From Pseudomonadota bacterium (lineage in GTDB: Bacteria > Pseudomonadota > Alphaproteobacteria > Dongiales > Dongiaceae): a DNA stretch of 64,000 bases. Both the position numbers and the translations under genes were made by a program. Of the stretch, positions 25,727 through 34,105 are shown piece after piece (the first letter of the stretch is position 1; each line of letters begins with the position of its first letter). Location of the stretch: assembly GCA_016183985.1 (NCBI GenBank), contig JACPDN010000005.1, positions 1-64,000 on the forward strand, in the 5' to 3' direction. The notes beneath the pieces are model-generated. The model saw nothing but the letters and a program-made list of their open reading frames with translations, searched no databases and had not been told where the DNA came from.

Positions 25727-28700
25727 TGGCGGGGGCTCCATCCTCAAGGAAGGTCGGTTTGCTGATCTTGGCGGCGACGACCTTGCCTTCATATGGCAGG
25801 TAGACGGTCTGACCCATGCGGTTGCGGCCGTCCTTGATCACCGCCATGGCGATCGAACGACCCGCATTCGGGCTCCAATAGCTGGAGGTCACATGGCCGA
25901 TCATGGTCATGGGCGGCTTGTCTTTGACATGCTCGACGACCTGGGCACCTTCCGGCAGCACTTCCGTCGGGTTTTCGGTGAGGAGACCGACGAGATGCTT
26001 GCGGTCGGTCCGCTTCGTGTCCGAGCGCAGATGCGAGCGGCGGCCGATGAAATCCGGCTTCGCCTTGCCGATGATCCATTCGAAGCCGAGATCCTGCGGC
26101 GTCATCGTGCCGTCGGTTTCCTGGCCGACGATCACGAAGCCCTTCTCGGCGCGGAGCACGTGCATCGCTTCGGTGCCGTAGGGTGTGATGTTGAACTCCT
26201 CACCGGCATCCATCAATGCGCGCCAGACCTGCAGGGCATAGCTCGGCGGGATGTTGAGCTCGAAGGAGAGGGCGCCGGTGAAGCTGATGCGGAAGATGCG
26301 CGTCTTGACGCCCGCAACCTTGCAATCGCGCCAGGTCATGAACGGGAAGGCTTCTTCCGAAATGTCGATGCCTTCGACGACCTTCTCCAGCACCTTGCGG
26401 GCGTTGGGGCCGTTCAAGGCAATCACCGCCCATTGCTCGGTAACGCTGGTGAAATAGACCTGCTTGTCCGGCCATTCGCACTGATGCCATTCCTCAAGCC
26501 AGGAAAGCACGCGCGGTGCGCCGCCGGTCGTGGTGGTCATGTGGAAATGATTTTCCGAGATGCGGCTGGTGACACCGTCATCGAAGACCATGCCATCTTC
26601 ACCGCACATGAAGCCGTAGCGGCACTTGCCGGGCTCCAGCTTGGTCCAGGCATTGGTATAGACCATGTTGAGAAACCAGGCCGCATCCGGGCCCTGGATG
26701 TCGATCTTGCCGAGTGTCGAGGCGTCGAAGATGCCGACGGAATCGCGCGTGGCTTTCACCTCGCGATTGACCGCGTCATGCATGCTCTCGCCGGACTTCG
26801 GATAGTACCAGGCGCGGTGCCACTGGCCGACGCACTCAAACGGTGCGCCGTGGTCGGTGTGCCAGGAATGCAGCGCCGTCTTGCGGATCGGGTCCAGGTA
26901 GTCGCCCTTGTCCGGACCAGCGAACACGCCGAAGGTCACTGGCGTGTAAGGCGGGCGGAAGGTCGTGGTGCCGACCTCGGGGATCGAGACGTTCTTCAAG
27001 CCTGCCATGATGGCGAGCGCGTTGACGTTGCTGGTCTTGCCCTGATCGGTCGCCATGCCCATCGTGGTATAGCGCTTCAAATGCTCGACCGAGAGATAGC
27101 CTTCGCGATGTGCGAGCTTCACGTCACCGGCGGTGACATCGTTCTGATAGTCGACGAAATGCTTGCCGCCCTGGCCGACCGGCACGTTGGAGGGCACGAT
27201 CCAGACCGAACGCAGCGGCTGGCTCTCGGGTTCAGCTTCGGCACTCGGCGCATTGCCGGTGACGTTGCTGAAGCCAAACTTCGCCGCGGCTTCCGCACCG
27301 GCCTGATGGCCTTCCTTCAGCGCCGCATCGAGACCGAAGACGCCGCGTGCGGAGCTGATCGAGCGGTTGTTCTGGCCGGGCATGATCGGGCCCGGGATGA
27401 AGGCCTGGATGCCGTCATCCCAGACGACCTTGGCGCGGGTCTGCGAATGGAGATGCACGGTCGGCTGCCAGCCGCCCGAGCTTAGCACCGTGTCGCAATA
27501 GATGTGCCGGGCGGAACCGACGACGCCGGTGGCATCGCTCGTGAGGCTCTGCACCTCGACCTCGCGCACTTGCTTATTGCCCTTCACCTGGGTGATCGCC
27601 GAATTGTCGATGATCTCGATGCCTTTGGCGCGGGCTGCCTGGGGCAGGCCGCCGGTGGGATTGGCGCGCAGATCGACGACGGCCGCGACCGAGACGCCGG
27701 CGGCGGTGAGGTCGAGGGCCGTCTGATAGGCGGTATCATTGTTGGTCATGATGACCACGCGCTGGCCCGGCGTTGTGCCATAGCGATTGACATAGATGCG
27801 CGCGGCCGAAGCAAGCATGCAGCCCGGGCGGTCGTTGTCGCTATAGACCAGCGGGCGCTCGATGGCGCCGGTCGCCAGGATCACTTCCTTGGCGCGGATG
27901 CGCCACAGGCGCTGGCGCGGACCCGTCGCGGTCGGGCCGATATGGTCGGTGAGGCGCTCGACCAGGCTCAGCATGTTGGCGTCGAGATAGGCAAAAGCGG
28001 TCGTGCGGGTCAGCACGCGGACTTCCGGCATGCCGGCGAGTTCCGCCTTGGCAGCTTCGACCCACTCATTGACCGGCTTGCCGTCGATGGTGCGATCGCG
28101 CTCGGAGAGCAGCGAGCCGCCCAGTTCCGATTGCTCGTCGGCCAGCACCACGCGGGCGCCGGCGCGGCCGGCGGCGAGGGCCGCAGCGAGACCGGCGGGA
28201 CCGCCACCGACCACCATCACGTCGCAATGACCATAGACCTTGTCATAGCGATCGGGGTCGGTTTCGGTCGAACCCGTGCCGAGACCGGCGGCGCGACGGA
28301 TGAATTTTTCGTAGAACAGCCAACCATCCTTCGGCCATTTGAAGGTCTTGTAATAGAAGCCCGACGGAATGAAGCGGCTCATGACCGAGTTGACCGCGCC
28401 GATGTCGAAATCGAGGCTCGGCCAGCGGTTCTGGCTCTGTGTGACAAGGCCGTCATAGAGCTCGACCTGCGGCGCGCGCGTGTTCGGCTCGCGATAGGCG
28501 CCGGTGCCGATTTCAACGAGCGCGTTCGGCTCTTCCGGGCCAGCGGTCACGATGCCGCGCGGGCGATGATATTTGAACGACCGGCCGACCAGCGTCACGC
28601 CATTGGCGAGAAGAGCGGAGGCCAGGTTGTCGCCCTGATAGCCGTAATAGGTCTTGCCGTCGAAGCTGAAGCGGACCGGCTTCGAACGGTCGATGCGGCC

Positions 28701-28733
28701 ACCGGTGGCGACGCGGTTCTTCTGGGCGCTCAT
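25719..28733 (-). CDS. soxA: sarcosine oxidase alpha subunit
   Basis: 1004 aa, the large subunit of the cytoplasmic heterotetrameric enzyme that oxidises sarcosine to glycine, methylene-tetrahydrofolate and H2O2. Residues ~15-95: ferredoxin-like domain (FDGKTYYGYQGDNLASALLA). Residues ~170-460: NAD-binding Rossmann domain (CDVMVVGGGPAGLAAALAAGRAG), with ILATGAIERP. Residues ~600-1000: GcvT-type folate-binding domain (TLGKIDIQGPDA, FNITPYGTEAMHVLRAEKG). Lies between soxD (one base away) and soxG (overlap). Confidence 0.96.
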   Translation of the reverse strand: MSAQKNRVATGGRIDRSKPVRFSFDGKTYYGYQGDNLASALLANGVTLVGRSFKYHRPRGIVTAGPEEPNALVEIGTGAYREPNTRAPQVELYDGLVTQSQNRWPSLDFDIGAVNSVMSRFIPSGFYYKTFKWPKDGWLFYEKFIRRAAGLGTGSTETDPDRYDKVYGHCDVMVVGGGPAGLAAALAAGRAGARVVLADEQSELGGSLLSERDRTIDGKPVNEWVEAAKAELAGMPEVRVLTRTTAFAYLDANMLSLVERLTDHIGPTATGPRQRLWRIRAKEVILATGAIERPLVYSDNDRPGCMLASAARIYVNRYGTTPGQRVVIMTNNDTAYQTALDLTAAGVSVAAVVDLRANPTGGLPQAARAKGIEIIDNSAITQVKGNKQVREVEVQSLTSDATGVVGSARHIYCDTVLSSGGWQPTVHLHSQTRAKVVWDDGIQAFIPGPIMPGQNNRSISSARGVFGLDAALKEGHQAGAEAAAKFGFSNVTGNAPSAEAEPESQPLRSVWIVPSNVPVGQGGKHFVDYQNDVTAGDVKLAHREGYLSVEHLKRYTTMGMATDQGKTSNVNALAIMAGLKNVSIPEVGTTTFRPPYTPVTFGVFAGPDKGDYLDPIRKTALHSWHTDHGAPFECVGQWHRAWYYPKSGESMHDAVNREVKATRDSVGIFDASTLGKIDIQGPDAAWFLNMVYTNAWTKLEPGKCRYGFMCGEDGMVFDDGVTSRISENHFHMTTTTGGAPRVLSWLEEWHQCEWPDKQVYFTSVTEQWAVIALNGPNARKVLEKVVEGIDISEEAFPFMTWRDCKVAGVKTRIFRISFTGALSFELNIPPSYALQVWRALMDAGEEFNITPYGTEAMHVLRAEKGFVIVGQETDGTMTPQDLGFEWIIGKAKPDFIGRRSHLRSDTKRTDRKHLVGLLTENPTEVLPEGAQVVEHVKDKPPMTMIGHVTSSYWSPNAGRSIAMAVIKDGRNRMGQTVYLPYEGKVVAAKISKPTFLEDGAPANG

Positions 28734-28734
28734 G

Positions 28735-29025
28735 TTACTTCTGCTCCAGCTTCGGGGCCGGTTCGCCCATCTTGTAGACCTTGACGATTTCGTGCGTCAC
28801 CGTGTGGCGCGCAACGTTGAACCACTGGCGGCAGCCGCGGCTGTGCACCCAGCGCTCGAAATGAACGCCCTTCGGGTTCTTGCGCATGAACAGGTAATCG
28901 GCCCATTCGGCATCTGACATGGTTTGCTGCTGTTCCAGCGTCGGGCGCGCGATATGCGCCTCGTGGCCGTAAGCGAACTCATGCTCGTCGCGGGGACCGC
29001 AATAGGGGCAGGAGATGAGAAGCAT
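28735..29025 (-). CDS. soxD: sarcosine oxidase delta subunit
   Basis: 96 aa zinc-binding subunit. Starts at 29025 with MLLISCPYCGPRDEHEF, which carries the first two zinc ligands (CPYC), followed by the HxxRGCRQWFN motif near residue 61. Full length for SoxD. Positioned 22 bases after soxB. Confidence 0.95.
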   Translation of the reverse strand: MLLISCPYCGPRDEHEFAYGHEAHIARPTLEQQQTMSDAEWADYLFMRKNPKGVHFERWVHSRGCRQWFNVARHTVTHEIVKVYKMGEPAPKLEQK

Positions 29026-29047
29026 CTGATTGTCTCGTCTGCTTGAA

Positions 29048-30301
29048 TTAGTGCGCGACGCCGGCGGCGCCGTGCTCGTCGATGAGGTAGCCGGTCGTAA
29101 AACGCTCCAGCGCGAAGGGCTGGGCCAATTGATGCGGCTCGCCACGCGCGATGGTGTGCGCAAAGACGTTGCCGGAGCCCGGTGTCGCCTTGAAGCCGCC
29201 CGTGCCCCAACCGCAATTGATGAACAGGTTCTCGACCGGCGTCTTGCCGATGATGGGCGAGGCGTCGGGGCAGGTATCCACGATGCCGCCCCACTGACGC
29301 AGCATGCGCAGGCGACCGAAGCACGGGAAGAGGTCGGTCAGCGCGTTGAGCTGGTTCTCGATGATGAAGGGCGAGCCGACCTGGGCGTAGGAGGTGTAGG
29401 CGTCGATACCGGCGCCCAGCACCAATTCGCCCTTGTCCGACTGGCTCACATAGACGTGGACCTGCGGCGACATGACGACGGTGTTGAGGATCGGCTTGAT
29501 CGGTTCGGAAACGAGGGCCTGCAGCGGATGGCTCTCGACCGGCAGGCGGAAGCCCGCAAGGCCCGCCATCACGCCGGAATGGCCGGCGACGACGATGCCG
29601 ACCTTCTTGCCGCCGATGAAGCCGCGCGTCGTCTCGACGCCCTTCACAACGCCGCCCACGATCTTGAAGCCGGTCACTTCGGTGTTCTGCAGAATGTCGA
29701 CACCGCGCTCATCGGCCTTGCGGGCAAAGCCCCAGGCGACGGCATCGTGGCGGGCGACACCGCCGCGACGCTGCAAGCTTGCACCCATGATCGGATAGCG
29801 CGCCTTGGATGAGCAATCGAGGATCGGCACCATTTCCTTGATCTGCTCGGGCGTCAGGATCTCGCTGTCGATGCCGTTCAATTGAATGGCGTAGACGCGC
29901 CGGCGCAGGGCCTGCATGTCATGTTGCGTATGCGCGAGGTTCATCAGGCCGCGCTGGCTGAACATGACGTTGTAGTTGAGATCCTGGCTGAGGCCCTCGA
30001 ACAGCTTCAATGAGTGTTCGTAGAGATGAGCCGATTCATCCCACAGATAGTTCGACCGCACGATGGTCGTGTTGCGGCCGGTATTGCCGCCACCGATCCA
30101 ACCCTTTTCCACGACCGCGACATTGGTGATGCCGTGTTCCTTGGCGAGGTAGTAGGCCGTCGCTAGGCCATGGCCGCCGCCGCCGATGATGATGACGTCG
30201 TATTCCGGCTTCGGCGCCGGGCTGCGCCAGGCCTCCTGCCAGCCCTGGTGGTAGCTGAGGGCGTTCCGGACCAGGCTGAAAATCGAATAGTTCTGCTTCA
30301 T
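29048..30301 (-). CDS. soxB: sarcosine oxidase beta subunit
   Basis: 417 aa from the ATG at 30301. DAO-type flavoprotein subunit that holds the sarcosine-oxidising FAD and covalent FMN. FAD fold at residues 35-55 ([18 protein letters not shown]). RHDAVAW contains His185, which corresponds to the His that binds FMN covalently in the family. C-terminal [15 protein letters not shown] is the usual FAD-binding end. First gene of soxBDAG; the divergent GlxA-type gene upstream is the likely activator. Confidence 0.96.
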   Translation of the reverse strand: MKQNYSIFSLVRNALSYHQGWQEAWRSPAPKPEYDVIIIGGGGHGLATAYYLAKEHGITNVAVVEKGWIGGGNTGRNTTIVRSNYLWDESAHLYEHSLKLFEGLSQDLNYNVMFSQRGLMNLAHTQHDMQALRRRVYAIQLNGIDSEILTPEQIKEMVPILDCSSKARYPIMGASLQRRGGVARHDAVAWGFARKADERGVDILQNTEVTGFKIVGGVVKGVETTRGFIGGKKVGIVVAGHSGVMAGLAGFRLPVESHPLQALVSEPIKPILNTVVMSPQVHVYVSQSDKGELVLGAGIDAYTSYAQVGSPFIIENQLNALTDLFPCFGRLRMLRQWGGIVDTCPDASPIIGKTPVENLFINCGWGTGGFKATPGSGNVFAHTIARGEPHQLAQPFALERFTTGYLIDEHGAAGVAH

Positions 30302-30686
30302 AGCATTCCCGATTTGGGGGTTTCCCGGACAAGCTGTCGCGCGATTTGGGTATGGTGCGTGTTTTACGGTTGCGGATGATGCCAAGGCAATGGCGGCGAA
30401 TCCCCCGACCCCGCGCCATCTAATGTCGCGTTAACGCCGTGGGTCAAGTTGGCACAGCGCATAGGCTTTTGAGTTTTTTGCCCTCATAGCCATGGTGTTA
30501 GTGGGGATGCAGCTATTATTCGCGCGTCATTACAAGAAATTGGCGCAATGGCGGAAAACGGCCGATTCCTGACCGATGGGTCCAATTAATGTCGCGTGTG
30601 CGCCATTTTGCCTGTGGACGACATGTCGGAAATGAGATATTTCCCAGCCCTCATTTTTCGCTGAACTTACTCGATGGGGGTTGGCC
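30302..30686. promoter_or_regulatory. soxB / glxA-type regulator divergent promoter region
   Basis: 385 bases with no protein-like frame. A 10-bp palindrome CGACATGTCG is at 30619-30628 and AT-rich runs lie near 30525-30600. GbdR-type proteins bind promoters of betaine catabolic genes, so an operator here is expected, but I cannot assign one. Confidence 0.5.
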
Positions 30687-31691
30687 GTGTTCGGTGATTT
30701 GCCAGTGAAGCTGCCGCAGGAGATTGCGTTTCTGCTGGTGCCCAATTTTTCGATGATCGCCTTCACGTCCGCCGTCGAGCCATTGCGTCTCGCCAATCGC
30801 GTGGCGGGGAAGGAACTCTACCGCTGGCACCTATACTCGTCCGACGGCAAGGCGGTTGCCGCTTCGAACAGCATTCCGCTGACGCCGGAAGGTTCGGTCG
30901 AACAGATCCTTAATTACGAGACCATCGTGCTGTGCAGCGGCGTCGACGGTCATCTCTACGAAGACAAGAACGTATTTGCGCATTTGCGCCGCGCTGAGCG
31001 GCAGGGTGCCGATATCGGGGCACTTTGCACCGGCGCCCATATCCTTGCCAAAGCCAACATGCTCAATGGCTATCGCTGCACCATCCACTGGGAGAATCTG
31101 GCGAGCTTTGCGGAGAATTTCCCGGATATCGAAACCACGTCGGAACTCTTTGAGATCGACCGCAACCGCTTCACCTGTTCAGGCGGCACGGCGGCGCTCG
31201 ACATGATGCTCAATCTCATCTCGCAGCAGCACGGACATGAGCTCGCCGCGGCGGTCTCGGAGCAGTTCATCCACGAGCGTATCCGCGATCGCCACGACCA
31301 CCAGCGCATGGCCCTGACCGCGCGCCTCGGCGTGCGGCATCCCAAGCTCATCCAGGTCATCCAGCAGATGGAGGCCAATCTGGAAGAGCCGCTGGATCGG
31401 GCGGAACTTGCCGATGCGGCGGGGCTGTCCAGCCGCCAGATGGAGCGCTTGTTTGCGAAGTATCTGCATCGCTCGCCTGCACGTTATTACGTGGAACTGC
31501 GCCTGCACCGCGCGCGTCTCTTGTTGCTGCAGACCAACATGTCGGTCATCGACGTGGCACTGGCCTGCGGCTTCGTCTCGGCGTCGCATTTCTCCAAGTG
31601 CTATCGCGACTTCTTCGGCAAGACGCCGCGTCGCGAACGGGCAACGCCCAGTGCCAATCCACGCATGCAGATCGGCAGCGTGGCCGCTTAA
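30687..31691 (+). CDS. GlxA/GbdR-type AraC transcriptional regulator
   Basis: 334 aa. N-terminal DJ-1/PfpI-like sensor domain (residues ~10-175; elbow GALCTGAHILAKA) and C-terminal AraC DNA-binding domain (~215-320; ELADAAGLSSRQMERLFAKYLH, then VALACGFVSASHFSKCYRDFFG). The GTG at 30687 is favoured, with a GGGGG site six bases upstream; a TTG at 30681 is also in frame. In Pseudomonas, GbdR of this architecture senses betaine and dimethylglycine and switches on sarcosine oxidase genes. The divergent position next to soxB makes the same role likely. Confidence 0.88.
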   Translation: MFGDLPVKLPQEIAFLLVPNFSMIAFTSAVEPLRLANRVAGKELYRWHLYSSDGKAVAASNSIPLTPEGSVEQILNYETIVLCSGVDGHLYEDKNVFAHLRRAERQGADIGALCTGAHILAKANMLNGYRCTIHWENLASFAENFPDIETTSELFEIDRNRFTCSGGTAALDMMLNLISQQHGHELAAAVSEQFIHERIRDRHDHQRMALTARLGVRHPKLIQVIQQMEANLEEPLDRAELADAAGLSSRQMERLFAKYLHRSPARYYVELRLHRARLLLLQTNMSVIDVALACGFVSASHFSKCYRDFFGKTPRRERATPSANPRMQIGSVAA

Positions 31692-31984
31692 ATCTCGAGC
31701 GGCGCGTCGCGCTTGATTTCCGGTTCTTCGATGGTTTCAGCATCGACGGCCGGGCTGGTCGAGCCGCCGTTCAGATAGTCGCTGAAATCGTATTTGTCCT
31801 GGTCGCGCTCGGCGAGGTTGGGCTCGTAGAAGTCTTCGACCGGGCGCGAGGCATCGATGGTCTGCTCTTGCGCCGTGCCGGTGCTGATGTCGGTCTTGCC
31901 TTCGTCGGCGAAGGCGAGGCCAGCGCCGATGAAGAAGCACAGGGCGATCAAAACCAGCGTGGCGATGCTCATGATGCGGAACAT
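31688..31984 (-). CDS. Small secreted or membrane-anchored acidic protein, 98 aa
   Basis: Start at 31984. A hydrophobic segment (SIATLVLIALCFFIGAGLAFA) acts as signal peptide or anchor, followed by a hydrophilic, acidic tail rich in D and E (EDFYEPNLAERDQDKYDFSDYL). No family recognised. Its stop overlaps that of the regulator by four bases. Confidence 0.65.
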   Translation of the reverse strand: MFRIMSIATLVLIALCFFIGAGLAFADEGKTDISTGTAQEQTIDASRPVEDFYEPNLAERDQDKYDFSDYLNGGSTSPAVDAETIEEPEIKRDAPLEI

Positions 31985-32160
31985 ATCGAACCTCTTGGCA
32001 AGCTCTCGATTCGGGCGATGCCGCCGTCTCGATGCTGCCAATCTAGGCTTAACGGGACCGGGCCGTCTGTGATCCGGCCCACAGCTTGGATCCGGACTTA
32101 AGTAGTGGAAATGTCTAATAAAAGAGCGTCAATGTGACGCGCCTCACCGCGTTAACCGGC

Positions 32161-32436
32161 TCAGTTGCCGAGGCGGAGGCTCTTTTTCCAGTATTCGAGT
32201 GCGCAAGCCACTGGCACAGGCAGGTTCCGGTACTTGTCGCGCATCGCCTGTTCGGCCAGCGCGCCGCCGGAGAGGTTCTGAAGGACATTGCTGCCAAGAT
32301 CGTTGCCGCCGGTTTCCAGCGCGATGGTCTTCTGTTCCAGGGCGTCGCAGGGGTTGCTGGCGGATTCGAGCAATTGCGGCGCCCATAGGAAGGCAACCGC
32401 CAGCAACACAAGCGGGATCAGCAGGCGTCGGATCAT
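32161..32436 (-). CDS. Small putative periplasmic protein, 91 aa
   Basis: Begins with a Sec-type signal (IRRLLIPLVLLAVAFLW), then a ~65-residue mature part with two cysteines (NPCDALE, PVACALEYWKKS) that could form a disulfide. The gene starts 5 bases after the HD-domain gene on the same strand, so it is probably its operon partner. Similar small proteins are common in alphaproteobacteria; function unknown. Confidence 0.7.
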   Translation of the reverse strand: MIRRLLIPLVLLAVAFLWAPQLLESASNPCDALEQKTIALETGGNDLGSNVLQNLSGGALAEQAMRDKYRNLPVPVACALEYWKKSLRLGN

Positions 32437-32440
32437 CGCT

Positions 32441-33013
32441 CTACGCCGCCCGGACGCGGCCGAAGGGCGGCTTGGCGAAGAGACGCTGCACCATCGGTTC
32501 GAACGCCTCTATCGGTGCCGTGTCGTAAGTGGGGTCGAAGCTGTTCTGATCGTAGTTCTGGCAGAAGAGGGCGGTCTTCTCGAACATCGGGTGGCCGCGA
32601 TAGCGCTCACGCTCGAAGCGGTCGAGGCCGATATGGTGGAAGAAGTAATAGCCCTGGAAGATGCCGTGGTGCTTCACCAGCCAGTAATTCTCCTCCGAGA
32701 CATAGGGCCGCAGGATCGACGCGGCGAGCTCGGAGTGGTTTTCCGGCGCCAGCAGATCGCCGATGTCGTGGAGCAGGGCGCAGACGATCATTTCTTCATC
32801 GGTGCCGTCCCGCATCGCCCGCGTCGCTGATTGCAGGGAATGCTGATAGCGGTCGATTTTATAGCCCATCTTGTCGCCCTCAAGCAGCTTGAGATTGCCA
32901 AGGACATTGTCGGCGAGCTCGTGGTTGAGCTTCTGATAGACGCGATCGAGAAACTGGTATTCCTCGTAGGTGCCGTCTTCCATGCGGATGAAGTTGACGG
33001 ATTCAGAGTCCAT
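32441..33013 (-). CDS. HD-domain protein resembling PhnZ/TmpB-type diiron oxygenases
   Basis: 190 aa, single HD domain. Candidate metal ligands in order: His58 (RYQHSLQSA), His82-Asp83 (LLHDIGD), His93 (ENHSELA), His115 (VKHHGIF) and Asp155 (NYDQNSF). This six-ligand set, with the extra His inserted between the HD pair and the later His, and the HSLQSA segment, resembles the mixed-valence diiron oxygenases PhnZ and TmpB rather than simple phosphohydrolases. TmpB releases glycine betaine from a hydroxylated trimethylaminoethylphosphonate, which would fit the nearby betaine genes. No TmpA-like hydroxylase is visible. A plain HD phosphohydrolase remains possible. Divergent from the CblC-like gene with 89 bases between. 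Confidence 0.72.
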   Translation of the reverse strand: MDSESVNFIRMEDGTYEEYQFLDRVYQKLNHELADNVLGNLKLLEGDKMGYKIDRYQHSLQSATRAMRDGTDEEMIVCALLHDIGDLLAPENHSELAASILRPYVSEENYWLVKHHGIFQGYYFFHHIGLDRFERERYRGHPMFEKTALFCQNYDQNSFDPTYDTAPIEAFEPMVQRLFAKPPFGRVRAA

Positions 33014-33102
33014 GGCGGCGCATCCTCGACATCATTTTGCCAAAATCGCGTGCAGTTTAAGGGGCAGAAACATTCCGGTCCAGGTCTCACCCAGGTTTAT
33101 CG

Positions 33103-33780
33103 ATGCTCGCCGCGCTTCATGATGCTCTTGCGCCCCTCGGAATGGCGTTGCGCGGTGGCTTTGTGCCCGAAAGCGGCGACACGGTGCCGCTTTTGGGCGA
33201 TGGCAGTGCAACGCGTGCTGTGCTTCTCATCGGCAATATCGGTGGTGCGATGTGGCCGGCCTTTGCCGATTCAGACGCGCGGGCACACGACGCCGAGCAC
33301 CCGCTCGACAACTGGACGCGTGACGCGCTGGATCCCGTCGCCGCGCGTTTCGCCGCCAAAGTGGTCTATCCGTCGGATGGGCCGCCTTATCATCCATTCC
33401 AGCGCTGGGCGGCGCGGGCCGAGCCGGTCCACGTCTCGCCGCTCAGGATCTTCATTCACCCAACCTATGGGCTGTGGCACGCCTATCGCGCGGCCTTTCT
33501 CCTGGCCGACGACCCTGGGTTGCCGGTGCCGATGCAGGCCCGATCGCCTTGCATCAGCTGCGCTGCACGGCCGTGTCTTTCGACCTGCCCGGTGGGCGCC
33601 TTCAGCGAAACCGGCTTCGACGATCGGACCTGCGCCCGTCATGTCGACAGCCCGGCGGGGACGGAGTGCCGTGAACGCGGCTGCCTCGCCCGGCGCGCCT
33701 GCCCCGTTGGGAGAGAGTATTCCTATCCGCCGGCGCAGATGGCATTCCATATGGAGGCGTTCCTGGCACTCCGCCGCTGA
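33103..33780 (+). CDS. CblC-like corrinoid-binding domain fused to Fe-S cluster domain (QueG/RdhA-related)
   Basis: 225 aa. Residues 1-~140 match the MMACHC/CblC pattern: an LxxxxAPLGMALR opening, and IHPTYGLWHAYRAAFLL (118-134), the counterpart of the family's IHP..G.W...R..LL cobalamin-binding segment. Residues 150-201 have two cysteine groups (C150-x2-C153-x4-C158-x3-C162-P, then C177, C189, C193, C200-P) suiting two [4Fe-4S] clusters, as in QueG and reductive dehalogenases. Automatic annotation would probably call this a ferredoxin. Shorter than QueG, and it lacks QueG's HEAT-like C-terminus. Likely role: corrinoid handling or low-potential reduction of a corrinoid; this is inference. Confidence 0.65.
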   Translation: MLAALHDALAPLGMALRGGFVPESGDTVPLLGDGSATRAVLLIGNIGGAMWPAFADSDARAHDAEHPLDNWTRDALDPVAARFAAKVVYPSDGPPYHPFQRWAARAEPVHVSPLRIFIHPTYGLWHAYRAAFLLADDPGLPVPMQARSPCISCAARPCLSTCPVGAFSETGFDDRTCARHVDSPAGTECRERGCLARRACPVGREYSYPPAQMAFHMEAFLALRR

Positions 33781-33875
33781 TCCGCCCAGCTTCCCTTGAA
33801 CCGAAACCCCGTCCGATGCGACCGACGGGCCCGGCCCAACAACACGACAATAGCTTCAGTTATCAGACCAAGATC

Positions 33876-33989
33876 ATGAAACACCTTCCTGGACTTAAAG
33901 CATTCGGCGGCCTCGCAGTGGCAGCCTTCCTGATGATCGGCGGCGCCTTGCTTGCGGGCTTCCTGGCCGGTTCCGGCTTCGGCGGCTAA
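33876..33989 (+). CDS. Possible 37-aa hydrophobic peptide
   Basis: ATG at 33876, TAA at 33987. The peptide is one hydrophobic, Gly/Ala-rich segment with a short basic lead (MKHLPGLKAFGG) and a Gly-rich end, suited to a single membrane helix. The ribosome site is weak (AGACCAAGATC). Lies between the CblC-like gene and the three-repeat protein. Codon use is consistent with the genome, but shortness keeps confidence low. Confidence 0.35.
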   Translation: MKHLPGLKAFGGLAVAAFLMIGGALLAGFLAGSGFGG

Positions 33990-34105
33990 GGCCCCCGACA
34001 AAGCGCGTCCGCCTCACTGGCGCGGTTGGAGAAAAATGTCCCTTTGCAAGGGCTTGTGACATCTTAACGATGTCACCCGCATAGTCTGCCGTCGGGCTTG
34101 TCCCT

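Noticed and set aside
25893-28784. Two long plus-strand frames opposite soxA
   Set aside because: Both are shadows of soxA, which has complete domain evidence.
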